Origin: Paracoccus aestuariivivens
GTDB taxonomy: Bacteria; Pseudomonadota; Alphaproteobacteria; Rhodobacterales; Rhodobacteraceae
Length of the DNA stretch: 64,000 nucleotides
Reading direction: 5' to 3'
Assembly (NCBI RefSeq): GCF_009711225.1
Contig: NZ_WMIE01000008.1
Location: forward strand, 62,001 to 126,000
Notes under the pieces: generated by a model
What the model was told of the DNA's origin: nothing
Databases searched by the model: none
What the model saw: the letters and a program-made list of their open reading frames with translations, nothing else
Shown here: piece after piece, positions 57,073 to 64,000 of the stretch
Layout of the letters: the number at the start of each line of letters is the position of its first letter
Position numbering within the stretch: the first letter of the stretch is position 1
Program-made: the position numbers and the translations under genes

Positions 57073-57226
57073 CCGGTGTCCTTTCATTTCGGCAAAAGCT
57101 TGTCTCTTTGGGGCAGGGGTTGCAAGCATCCTTGCATCACGGCTGGTTGCATTCACGCGGGGTTGACCGCTGATGCTTGACCGCGCCCGCCCAAGTTGTG
57201 ATACCCCCAAAAACACCGAGGCAGGC

Positions 57227-58363
57227 ATGAGACAATCGCGCAGGGGGCAGGTCGATCCCTTTATCGTCATGGATGTGATGGAGGCTGCTCGCAGCGCGGA
57301 AGCGGCCGGTCGCCACATTATCCACATGGAAGTCGGACAACCATCGACTCCGGCGCCTCTGGGCGCGCGCAAGGCGCTTGCCGCCGCGCTGGATCAACCG
57401 CTTGGCTATACGGTCGCGCTTGGCCTGCCAGAATTGCGTCAAGGGATCGCGGGACTCTACCGGCGTTGGTACGGTCTTGACCTGGACCCCGCCCGGATCG
57501 TGGTGACGCCCGGTTCCAGCGGCGCGTTCATTCTTGCATTCTCGGCGCTTTTCGATGCCGGAGAGCGTGTCGCACTGGGCGAGCCGGGCTATCCCAGCTA
57601 TCGCCAGATCCTGCGCGCCATGTCGTTACGGCCGGTCGGTATCCAGACCCGCCCCGAGGATCGCTATCAACCGCGTCCGCATGATCTGCCGAAAGACGCG
57701 CAGGGGCTGATCCTTGCCTCGCCCGGAAACCCGTCGGGCACGGTTCTGCGCAAGGATGAGTTGGCGGCCCTGACCTCGCGTGCTGCAGAACTGGGCATGG
57801 CGGTAATCTCGGACGAGATCTATCACGGGCTTGATTATGGCGCGGGCTTCCATTCCGCGCTTGAGGTTACGGACGACGTTTTCGTTATCAACAGCTTCTC
57901 GAAATATTTCAGCATGACCGGTTGGCGCGTCGGCTGGATGGTCGTCCCCGAAAGCCATATCCGCACGGTCGAGCGGATCGCGCAAAATATGTTCATCTGC
58001 CCGCCGCATGCCAGCCAGTTTGCCGCGCTGGCTGCATTGGAATGTATAGAGGAAGCCAATGCAAACCTTTCTGTTTACGCAGAAAACAGGCGCTTGATGC
58101 TTGAGCGCCTGCCACAGATCGGTTTCACGCGGATCGCTCCGCCCGAGGGGGCATTCTATATCTACGCCGATGTTTCCGATCTGACGGATGACAGCCTGAA
58201 ATTCGCCGCCGAGATCCTTGATCGGGCGGGCGTGGCGGTGACGCCGGGTCTGGACTTCGATCCCATACGCGGCGCGCGGACCTTGCGGTTCAGCTATGCG
58301 GCCTCGACTGCCGGAATTCAGGAGGGGCTGGACCGCCTTGCAGCATTCATGGCTACAAGATGA
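57227..58363 (+). CDS. Pyridoxal phosphate-dependent aminotransferase (class I/II)
   Basis: 378-residue fold type I aminotransferase. IHMEVGQPSTPAPLGARKAL, YTVALGLPELRQGIAGLY, VTPGSSGAFILAFSALFD, LASPGNPSGTVL and SDEIYHGLDYG are typical; the PLP lysine is in VINSFSKYFSMTGWRVGW. Substrate unknown; related proteins include aspartate/aromatic enzymes. ATG 57227 is preferred for GAGG upstream and good alignment. It overlaps the amidase gene by 4 bases. Confidence 0.9.
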   Translation: MRQSRRGQVDPFIVMDVMEAARSAEAAGRHIIHMEVGQPSTPAPLGARKALAAALDQPLGYTVALGLPELRQGIAGLYRRWYGLDLDPARIVVTPGSSGAFILAFSALFDAGERVALGEPGYPSYRQILRAMSLRPVGIQTRPEDRYQPRPHDLPKDAQGLILASPGNPSGTVLRKDELAALTSRAAELGMAVISDEIYHGLDYGAGFHSALEVTDDVFVINSFSKYFSMTGWRVGWMVVPESHIRTVERIAQNMFICPPHASQFAALAALECIEEANANLSVYAENRRLMLERLPQIGFTRIAPPEGAFYIYADVSDLTDDSLKFAAEILDRAGVAVTPGLDFDPIRGARTLRFSYAASTAGIQEGLDRLAAFMATR

Positions 58364-59589
58364 GATGGCTTTGGGCCGCCTTTCTGCTGCTGCTGGCGCT
58401 GCCCGCATTGGCGCAGGAACGCTCGGCCCTTGCGCGGCTGGACCTTGCCCATTCGGCGATCATCGCCGAGGGCAAGGATCGAGGCAAACCACGCCCGCTT
58501 GATCTGCAATTGGCGATCAGCCATCCGGTGCCGTATCGGGTCTATTTTCTGGATGGCCCGCCACGTCTGATCGTGGATTTCCGCGAAATCGACTTTTCCG
58601 GAACCGATCCTGACGCCGTTCCTGGGCGGGATGCGGTGCGCGCATTGCGCTGGGGGCGTTTCCGGACCGGATGGTCGCGGATGGTGGTCGAACTGGCCGG
58701 ACCTTATGCCTTGCGCACCGCGATCCAGAAGCCGGCTCAAGGCGGGGCAAGCGGGGCGCTGGTCAGCTTGCGGATCGAACCGGTGCCACAAAAGGATTTC
58801 GTGACCCGGGGCAATGCGCTTTCCGCGCTGCGTGATCTGCCGCAGCCGTCGAATGTGGCGAAACTGGAAGCAAGACGGACCGGAGACCGGCCCTTGCGCA
58901 TCGCGATTGACCCCGGTCACGGCGGCCACGATCCGGGTGCCGAGGTCGGTGCGATCCGTGAAGCGGCCGTGATGCTGGGATTTGCCCGCGAATTATCGGA
59001 TGTCCTGACCCGCGCGGGTTTCGAGGTCTATCCTACCCGCACGGATGACAGCTTCATCCCGCTGGAGCAGCGCATGACCATTGCGCGCGGAGCGTCGGCG
59101 GACCTGCTGATCTCGCTCCACGCGGATGCCCTGCCTGCCGGAGAGGCGGCGGGCATGTCGATCTATTACTGGAATCAGGATGCCGACGGACGTGCCGCGC
59201 GGGAACTGGCTCTGCGACATGACCGCGCAGATCTTGTCAGCGGGCTTGATTTGTCCGGCACGGATGACGAGGTTGCCGTGGTCCTGATGGATCTGGCGCG
59301 GCTTGAAACCCAACCCAGATCCGAAACATTCGCCAAGTTTCTGGTCGCCGCGCTGAATCAGGCCGGAGTGGCGCTTCATCGTCGTCCGATGCAAGGGGCG
59401 GCATTCTCGGTCCTGAAATCGCCCGATATACCTTCGGTGTTGATCGAACTTGGTTTTCTGACCGACCCGAACGATCGCGCCAACCTGTTCGATCCCGAAT
59501 GGCGCAGGCATACTTCCCAATCCATCGCCCGCGCGATATCGGACTGGGCTCAGGATGACGTCATCCGCGCGGGCCTTTCGCGCCAGTAA
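58360..59589 (+). CDS. N-acetylmuramoyl-L-alanine amidase (Amidase_3)
   Basis: 409-residue periplasmic peptidoglycan amidase. Signal peptide RWLWAAFLLLLALPALAQ, AMIN-like beta domain at about 30-150, and Amidase_3 domain from IDPGHGGHDPGAEVG (near residue 182) with zinc ligands His, Glu (REAAVMLGFARE), and His (LLISLHADAL), plus catalytic Glu in VLIELGFLTDPND. This is the AmiC/AmiA type used in cell separation. ATG overlaps the aminotransferase stop; PBP1a follows. Confidence 0.95.
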   Translation: MRWLWAAFLLLLALPALAQERSALARLDLAHSAIIAEGKDRGKPRPLDLQLAISHPVPYRVYFLDGPPRLIVDFREIDFSGTDPDAVPGRDAVRALRWGRFRTGWSRMVVELAGPYALRTAIQKPAQGGASGALVSLRIEPVPQKDFVTRGNALSALRDLPQPSNVAKLEARRTGDRPLRIAIDPGHGGHDPGAEVGAIREAAVMLGFARELSDVLTRAGFEVYPTRTDDSFIPLEQRMTIARGASADLLISLHADALPAGEAAGMSIYYWNQDADGRAARELALRHDRADLVSGLDLSGTDDEVAVVLMDLARLETQPRSETFAKFLVAALNQAGVALHRRPMQGAAFSVLKSPDIPSVLIELGFLTDPNDRANLFDPEWRRHTSQSIARAISDWAQDDVIRAGLSRQ

Positions 59590-59661
59590 TGGCAAGGTCG
59601 CTTTGACGCCGACGCTTACCGGGACTAAGATGTTCCAGAAATTCCCAGAGGCATAACCCCG

Positions 59662-62205
59662 TTGATCCGCTTCGTTCTCTCGTTCTTCGGTGCGATCTTC
59701 GCGTGGATCGTGACCGGCTTGGTGTTCATTGCGCTCACGGTCGGTGGGGTGTTGTGGATGTATTCCCGTGACTTGCCGAGTCACGAACAGCTTGCGCAAT
59801 ACTCGCCCAAGACCATCAGCCGGGTCTATTCCAGCGAAGGACGCCTGATCGACGAATTCGCCGAAGAGCGGCGGATTTTCGTGCCGATCGACGAAATTCC
59901 CGAACTCGTCAAAGAGGCCTTCGTCAGCGCCGAAGACAAGAATTTCTACCACCATCACGGTTTCGATCCGCGCGGGATGGTGGGTGCCATGGTCGAGGCC
60001 GTGAAGTCCGGCGGCTCAAGCGTGCGCGGGGCATCGACGATCACGCAGCAGGTGATGAAGAACTTCCTGCTCAGTTCCGATCGCAGCATCGAACGCAAGA
60101 TCAAGGAACTGATCCTTGCCACCCGCCTCGAGGAGACGTTGTCCAAGGACCAGATCCTTGAGCTTTACCTGAACGAGATTTTTCTGGGTCAGAACAGTTT
60201 CGGTGTGGCCGCCGCCGCACAGACCTATTTCAACAAGTCATTGGCCGAACTTGCGCCGCACGAGGCGGCGACGCTGGCCTCGATGCCGCAGGCTCCGGGG
60301 CGGTATCATCCGGTGCGCGCCAAGCAGCGGGTCACGGAACGGCGCAATTACGTTCTGCGCGAGATGTGGCAGAACGGTTATATCGACGAGGCGACCTATC
60401 GCTCGGAAGCCGAGTTGCCGCTGAAATCGGTGCAGAACGGCGACTTCCCGTCCTTCCAGAAGCAACTTCCGCCACGTGGCTACTTCACCGACGAAATCCG
60501 CCGGCAATTGTCGCGCGAATTTGGCGAGGATGAGTTCTTCGGCGGTGGTCTGGCTATCCGCTCGACCATCGAACCGAAACTGCAAGAAATTGCCGCCCGT
60601 GCGCTGCAACGCGCGCTGGAGCGTTTCGACCGCGGTCGCGGTGTCTGGAGGGGGACGCGCGTCCGCATTCCCGAAGACAAACTGGGCACGGAAAAGGACT
60701 GGCGCGCCGCCTTGGCGGGCAGCAAAGTCCCGCGCGACATCGAGGGCTGGTATCCCGCCGTGGTCCTGTCGCTGGGCAAAAGCGATGCTCAGATCGGGAT
60801 CGAGGGCGAGGAGGGCACCGCCGAAATCCCCGCGAAGGACGTGCAATGGGCCCGCAAACGTGAGGCTAATGGTCGGCTTGGGCCAAAGGCCAAGGTTGCG
60901 TCGGATCTGCTCTCGGTCGGGGATGTCGTTCTGGTGCGGCGCATGGTCGGGGATGACGATGGCAGCTTCATCCGCTGGACACTGCGTCAGGTCCCCGAGA
61001 TTGAAGGCGGTTTCATGGCGATGGACGTGAACACCGGTCGCGTCATCTCTATGCAGGGTGGGTTCTCGTATCAAAGCTCGGTCTTCAACCGCGCGACGCA
61101 GGCGCAACGGCAGCCGGGGTCCAGCTTCAAGCCCTTCGTCTATGCCGCGGCGCTGGACAGCGGCTTTACCCCCGCGACGATCATTGTCGACGAACCGATC
61201 ACCGTGAACACGCCGGAAGGGTTGTGGACACCGAAAAACTCGACGGGGCGCTTCTATGGGCCAACGCCGATGCGGACCGGCATCGAGCAATCGCGAAACC
61301 TGATGACGATCCGGATCGCGCAGGATATCGGAATGAGCACGGTCGCCAAATATGCCGAGAAATTCGGAGTTTACGACCGGTTGTCACCGTTCCTTGCCAA
61401 TAGTCTTGGCGCGCAGGAAACAACCCTGTTCAAGATGGTTGCGGCCTATGCGATGTTCGCGAATGGCGGCGAGCGGGTCGAGCCGACGCTGGTCGACCGC
61501 GTGCAGGACCGTCGGGGCCGGACGATCTATCGCCACGACCAGCGGAACTGCCTGACCTGCGATCATGCCAATCTGCCTGCGGGGGCCGCACCCTCGATCA
61601 TGTCGAACCGCGAGCGGGTGATGGACGCGATCACCGCCTATCAGCTGACTTCGATGATGGAAGGCGTGGTCAAGCGTGGTTCGGGTCGCGGCGTTAGCCT
61701 TCCGGTGCCGATTGCGGGCAAAACCGGGACCACGAATGACGCCAAGGACGTCTGGTTCATCGGCTTTACCTCGAACATCGTGGCGGGTTGCTATCTGGGA
61801 TACGACCAGCCGCGCTCGATGGGTGACAGCGCCTATGGCGGCACGATGTGCGTGCCGGTCTTCAACGAGTTCATGAAGGAAGCCATCAAGGAATTCGGCG
61901 GTACCGACTTCCGCGTTCCGCCAGGTGGGCATTTCGTCAACATCGACCGTTTCACCGGCGCGATTCTTGGTCCTGACGCCAAGGGCGACAATGTCATCGC
62001 CGAATATTTCCGCGATGGTCAGGATCTGAGCGGTCTGGGCATGGTCGTCGACGGAGGCTTTGAGCGGGCCGATCCGGCAACGCTGCCGCTTTACACCGAA
62101 AAGAGCAGAGATCAGGGCAGGGCGGTCACGACCTCGACCGGCAAGAAAAAGGTCATTCCGAAGAAAGCCGATTTCGGCACTCTTTCATCGGGTGGGCTTT
62201 ACTAG
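59662..62205 (+). CDS. mrcA: Penicillin-binding protein 1A (bifunctional glycosyltransferase/transpeptidase)
   Basis: 847-residue class A PBP. One N-terminal membrane helix ([25 protein letters not shown]). The GT51 domain has [34 protein letters not shown] and EILE-type [17 protein letters not shown]. The transpeptidase domain has the nucleophile in [12 protein letters not shown] (near 487), EQSRNLM and [17 protein letters not shown] (near 686). The insertion between the domains (about 320-430) is the OB-like domain common in alpha/gamma-proteobacterial PBP1a. The start is TTG with AGAGG upstream. Confidence 0.96.
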   Translation: MIRFVLSFFGAIFAWIVTGLVFIALTVGGVLWMYSRDLPSHEQLAQYSPKTISRVYSSEGRLIDEFAEERRIFVPIDEIPELVKEAFVSAEDKNFYHHHGFDPRGMVGAMVEAVKSGGSSVRGASTITQQVMKNFLLSSDRSIERKIKELILATRLEETLSKDQILELYLNEIFLGQNSFGVAAAAQTYFNKSLAELAPHEAATLASMPQAPGRYHPVRAKQRVTERRNYVLREMWQNGYIDEATYRSEAELPLKSVQNGDFPSFQKQLPPRGYFTDEIRRQLSREFGEDEFFGGGLAIRSTIEPKLQEIAARALQRALERFDRGRGVWRGTRVRIPEDKLGTEKDWRAALAGSKVPRDIEGWYPAVVLSLGKSDAQIGIEGEEGTAEIPAKDVQWARKREANGRLGPKAKVASDLLSVGDVVLVRRMVGDDDGSFIRWTLRQVPEIEGGFMAMDVNTGRVISMQGGFSYQSSVFNRATQAQRQPGSSFKPFVYAAALDSGFTPATIIVDEPITVNTPEGLWTPKNSTGRFYGPTPMRTGIEQSRNLMTIRIAQDIGMSTVAKYAEKFGVYDRLSPFLANSLGAQETTLFKMVAAYAMFANGGERVEPTLVDRVQDRRGRTIYRHDQRNCLTCDHANLPAGAAPSIMSNRERVMDAITAYQLTSMMEGVVKRGSGRGVSLPVPIAGKTGTTNDAKDVWFIGFTSNIVAGCYLGYDQPRSMGDSAYGGTMCVPVFNEFMKEAIKEFGGTDFRVPPGGHFVNIDRFTGAILGPDAKGDNVIAEYFRDGQDLSGLGMVVDGGFERADPATLPLYTEKSRDQGRAVTTSTGKKKVIPKKADFGTLSSGGLY

Positions 62206-62218
62206 GCGTAGCTTTTGG

Positions 62219-62245
62219 GGCCGGGCGCTTGCGGGTGGCCCGGCC
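62219..62245 (+). other. Hairpin between mrcA and prfB
   Basis: GGCCGGGC (62219-62226) pairs with GCCCGGCC (62238-62245) across an 11-base loop, 13 bases past the PBP1a stop. No T run. One of several GC-rich intergenic hairpins here. Confidence 0.45.
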
Positions 62246-62299
62246 TCGCGCTATCTGTCTTGCCCTGATCCGTGTTCCGTTTCCGAAAGAGAAGTGCCC

Positions 62300-63427
62300 A
62301 TGCGCGCCGAGACCCAAGCCACCATTGATGCGATCCGTAAGTCGCTGAAGCTGCTCGGCCAGCGTTTGGACTGGGAAACCGCTCCGCATCGGCTGGAAGA
62401 GCTTAACGCCATGATCGAGGCGGGCGATATCTGGTCCGATCCGGCGCGCGCACAAAAGCTGATGCGGGATCGCCAGAAACTGAGCGACGCGGTCGAAACC
62501 TATCGCCGCATCGAAACCGAACTGTCCGACAATGTCGATCTGATCGAGCTTGGCGAGGCCGAGGGCGATGCGGAAATCGTGACCGATGCCGAGGCTTCAT
62601 TGAAGTCCTTGGCCGAATTGTCGGCCCAGAAGGAGCTCGAGGCCCTGCTGAACGGTGAGGCCGACGGCAACGATACCTTCCTCGAGATCAACGCGGGCGC
62701 TGGCGGTACCGAAAGCGCAGACTGGGCCAGCATGCTGGCGCGGATGTATGTTCGTTGGGCCGAGAAGAAAGGCTATAACGTCGAACTTCTGTCCGAAACT
62801 CCCGGCGAAGAAGCGGGTATCCGTTCCGCTGCCTACAAGATCTCGGGCGCCAATGCCTACGGCTGGCTGAAATCGGAATCGGGCGTACATCGTCTGGTGC
62901 GGATCTCGCCCTACGATTCGGCAGCGCGTCGGCACACGTCCTTCAGCTCGATCTGGGTTTATCCGGTCGTTGATGACAATATCGAGATCGTCGTGCCGGA
63001 TAACGAAATCCGTATCGACACCTATCGTTCGTCTGGCGCGGGCGGGCAGCACGTCAACACCACCGACTCGGCGGTGCGGATCACCCACCTTCCGACCGGA
63101 ATCGTGGTGACCTCGTCCGAGAAATCGCAGCACCAGAACCGCGCCAACGCCATGGCCGCGCTGAAATCGCGCCTTTACCAGATGGAACTGGACAAGCGGA
63201 ATGCCGAGATCAACGCCCAGCACGCCGCCAAGGGCGATGCGGGCTGGGGCAACCAGATCCGCTCCTACGTCCTGCATCCCTACCAGATGGTGAAGGATCT
63301 GCGGACCTCGCACGAGACCTCGGATACGCAGGGCGTGCTGGACGGTGACCTTGACGCGTTCATGGCTGCGACGCTGGCGCTGGACGTCGCCGGTAAATCG
63401 CGCGCCGAGGCGAACGCAGAAGACTGA
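62300..63427 (+). CDS. prfB: Peptide chain release factor 2
   Basis: 375-residue RF2 that reads UGA and UAA stops. The GGQ catalytic loop is in [24 protein letters not shown] (near residue 248). The codon-recognition tripeptide region reads [15 protein letters not shown], where E. coli RF2 has SPF. The gene is in a single frame from ATG 62300 with no internal UGA frameshift site, unlike E. coli. It follows mrcA; the candidate hairpin 63439-63463 lies just after. Confidence 0.95.
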   Translation: MRAETQATIDAIRKSLKLLGQRLDWETAPHRLEELNAMIEAGDIWSDPARAQKLMRDRQKLSDAVETYRRIETELSDNVDLIELGEAEGDAEIVTDAEASLKSLAELSAQKELEALLNGEADGNDTFLEINAGAGGTESADWASMLARMYVRWAEKKGYNVELLSETPGEEAGIRSAAYKISGANAYGWLKSESGVHRLVRISPYDSAARRHTSFSSIWVYPVVDDNIEIVVPDNEIRIDTYRSSGAGGQHVNTTDSAVRITHLPTGIVVTSSEKSQHQNRANAMAALKSRLYQMELDKRNAEINAQHAAKGDAGWGNQIRSYVLHPYQMVKDLRTSHETSDTQGVLDGDLDAFMAATLALDVAGKSRAEANAED

Positions 63428-63438
63428 CTTTATTCCCG

Positions 63439-63463
63439 TCGCGCCGGACGATCTCCGGCGCGA
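63439..63463 (+). terminator. Perfect 10-bp hairpin after prfB
   Basis: TCGCGCCGGA (63439-63448) pairs with TCCGGCGCGA (63454-63463) around CGATC, 12 bases past the prfB stop. No T run follows, so termination is uncertain but plausible. Confidence 0.55.
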
Positions 63464-63493
63464 TCACGCAATTGTCGCAACCTGTCGTTTGAT

Positions 63494-63506
63494 GCTGCGA
63501 TGCAGC
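63494..63506 (+). promoter_or_regulatory. PhaR-like operator upstream of the patatin-like gene
   Basis: GCTGC-GAT-GCAGC is a perfect palindrome holding CTGC-N3-GCAG, and TGC recurs downstream (ATGCTGCATCTGCATAA). PhaR of Paracoccus and Rhodobacter is known to bind TGC-rich sites of the CTGC-N3/4-GCAG type upstream of phasin and polyhydroxybutyrate genes. The centre lies about 42 bases before the ATG. Confidence 0.5.
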
Positions 63507-63541
63507 GGTGTATGCTGCATCTGCATAATGGCGGGGGTCAC

Positions 63542-64000
63542 ATGGCGACGACGCGCATCAATCTGGCATTGCAGGGTGGGGGAGCGCATGGCGCCTTCGC
63601 TTGGGGCGTGATCGAGCGTCTGCTGCAAGAAAAGACCGTCGAAATCGCGGGAATTAGCGGCACCTCGGCAGGGGCGGTGAACGGGGCCGCCTTGGCTGCG
63701 GGGCTGGCATGTGGACCCGGACGGATCGGGCGCGATGCCGCGCTGGAAAATCTGGACTATGTCTGGTCGCAGATCGGTCAGGTCAGCGATAATCGGGTGG
63801 CGCGCTGGATGGACGGGTTGTTCCCCATCCCTCGCGCGATGCAGCGTCTTAGCGAGATCATCTCGCCCATGGCGTGGCTCGAAGGATTTACCCGCGTTTT
63901 CAGCCCCTATGATTGCGGGCCATTCTACAGCAATCCGCTGGATGCAATCCTGCGCGCCATGCCTCATCCCGAACTGGGGCGGGGTACGGGTCCGAAGCTG
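63542..64000 (+). CDS. Patatin-like phospholipase family protein (3' end beyond window)
   Basis: First 153 residues of a patatin-fold serine hydrolase. Oxyanion loop ALQGGGAHGAFAWG at 9-22 and nucleophile elbow GISGTSAGAVNGAAL with Ser42. The catalytic Asp-Gly should lie further on. GGGGGTCAC precedes the ATG. Members act on lipids or, in polyhydroxybutyrate producers, as depolymerase-like enzymes; the PhaR-like site upstream favours a PHB link. The stop is outside the window. Confidence 0.9.
   Translation, partial: MATTRINLALQGGGAHGAFAWGVIERLLQEKTVEIAGISGTSAGAVNGAALAAGLACGPGRIGRDAALENLDYVWSQIGQVSDNRVARWMDGLFPIPRAMQRLSEIISPMAWLEGFTRVFSPYDCGPFYSNPLDAILRAMPHPELGRGTGPKL

Noticed and set aside
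62300-62420. Programmed frameshift in prfB
   Set aside because: The gene is open in one frame through the region where the CTTTGA site occurs in E. coli.

Overview
This is a GC-rich, densely packed stretch of what looks like core chromosome of a Rhodobacteraceae alphaproteobacterium, most likely Paracoccus or a close relative. The supporting gene content is typical of that group: a 5-aminolevulinate synthase (Shemin-type hemA) with an FNR-like box upstream, a class II DAHP synthase, a long Suf operon with two cysteine desulfurases, a betaine-homocysteine methyltransferase-type protein, a fused CoaBC, an fnr/pha-style regulatory context, and a neighbouring lpoA-like/rsmI/yraN/gshB cluster. The genus call is inference from gene content; no rRNA is present to fix it.

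Layout. 1-3290: end of a peptide ABC transporter operon (permease, two RidA-family proteins, fused double ATPase). 3393-8637, minus strand: complete branched-chain amino acid type transporter livJ-livG-livF-livH-livM. 8771-14501: GlxA/AraC-type regulator divergent from class II DAHP synthase, a PAS protein, then gmk, a gamma-carbonic-anhydrase-like protein and a PhoR-like kinase. 14567-20442, minus strand: radA-cvpA-purF, a UbiH-type hydroxylase, a small membrane protein and a HAD nucleotidase. 20507-27137: GntR regulator, AlkA and an esterase in overlapping order, a 35-residue membrane peptide, a VOC protein, a probable small RNA (about 23301-23518), an HNH endonuclease, a convergent GtrA/glycosyltransferase pair and a radical SAM protein. 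27263-35678, mostly minus: bmt, trpS, murJ, glnD and an LpoA-like lipoprotein, with a protease-dead rhomboid on the plus strand. 35795-38110: rsmI, yraN, gshB. 38111-39625, minus: the ComM/YifB ATPase.

39900-48262 is one long plus-strand run with overlapping or near-overlapping genes: coaBC, an IscS-like desulfurase, sufB, sufC, sufD, two Yip1-type membrane proteins and sufS. It ends at tRNA-Arg(CCG). The next about 0.8 kb (48386-49220) is the only clearly accessory-looking part: a frameshifted IS5-family transposase remnant, inverted repeats and a small Cys-rich ORF. A fatty acid desaturase, a small lipoprotein and an M20 peptidase follow on the minus strand. 52451-63427 holds hemA, a RodZ-like protein, ispG, a DsbA-like thioredoxin (minus), an aminotransferase, an N-acetylmuramoyl-L-alanine amidase, PBP1a and prfB. 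The window ends inside a patatin-like gene whose upstream region carries a PhaR-like palindrome.

No CRISPR array, prophage, defence island or biosynthetic cluster is visible. The points most worth following are the probable structured RNA at 23301-23518, the Yip1 pair inside the suf operon together with its junction to coaBC and its abrupt end at a tRNA and IS remnant, the pseudo-rhomboid, the RidA pair in which one lacks the catalytic arginine, the short Cys-rich ORF at 48923-49105, and the two regulatory palindromes (hemA FNR box, patatin PhaR-like site).
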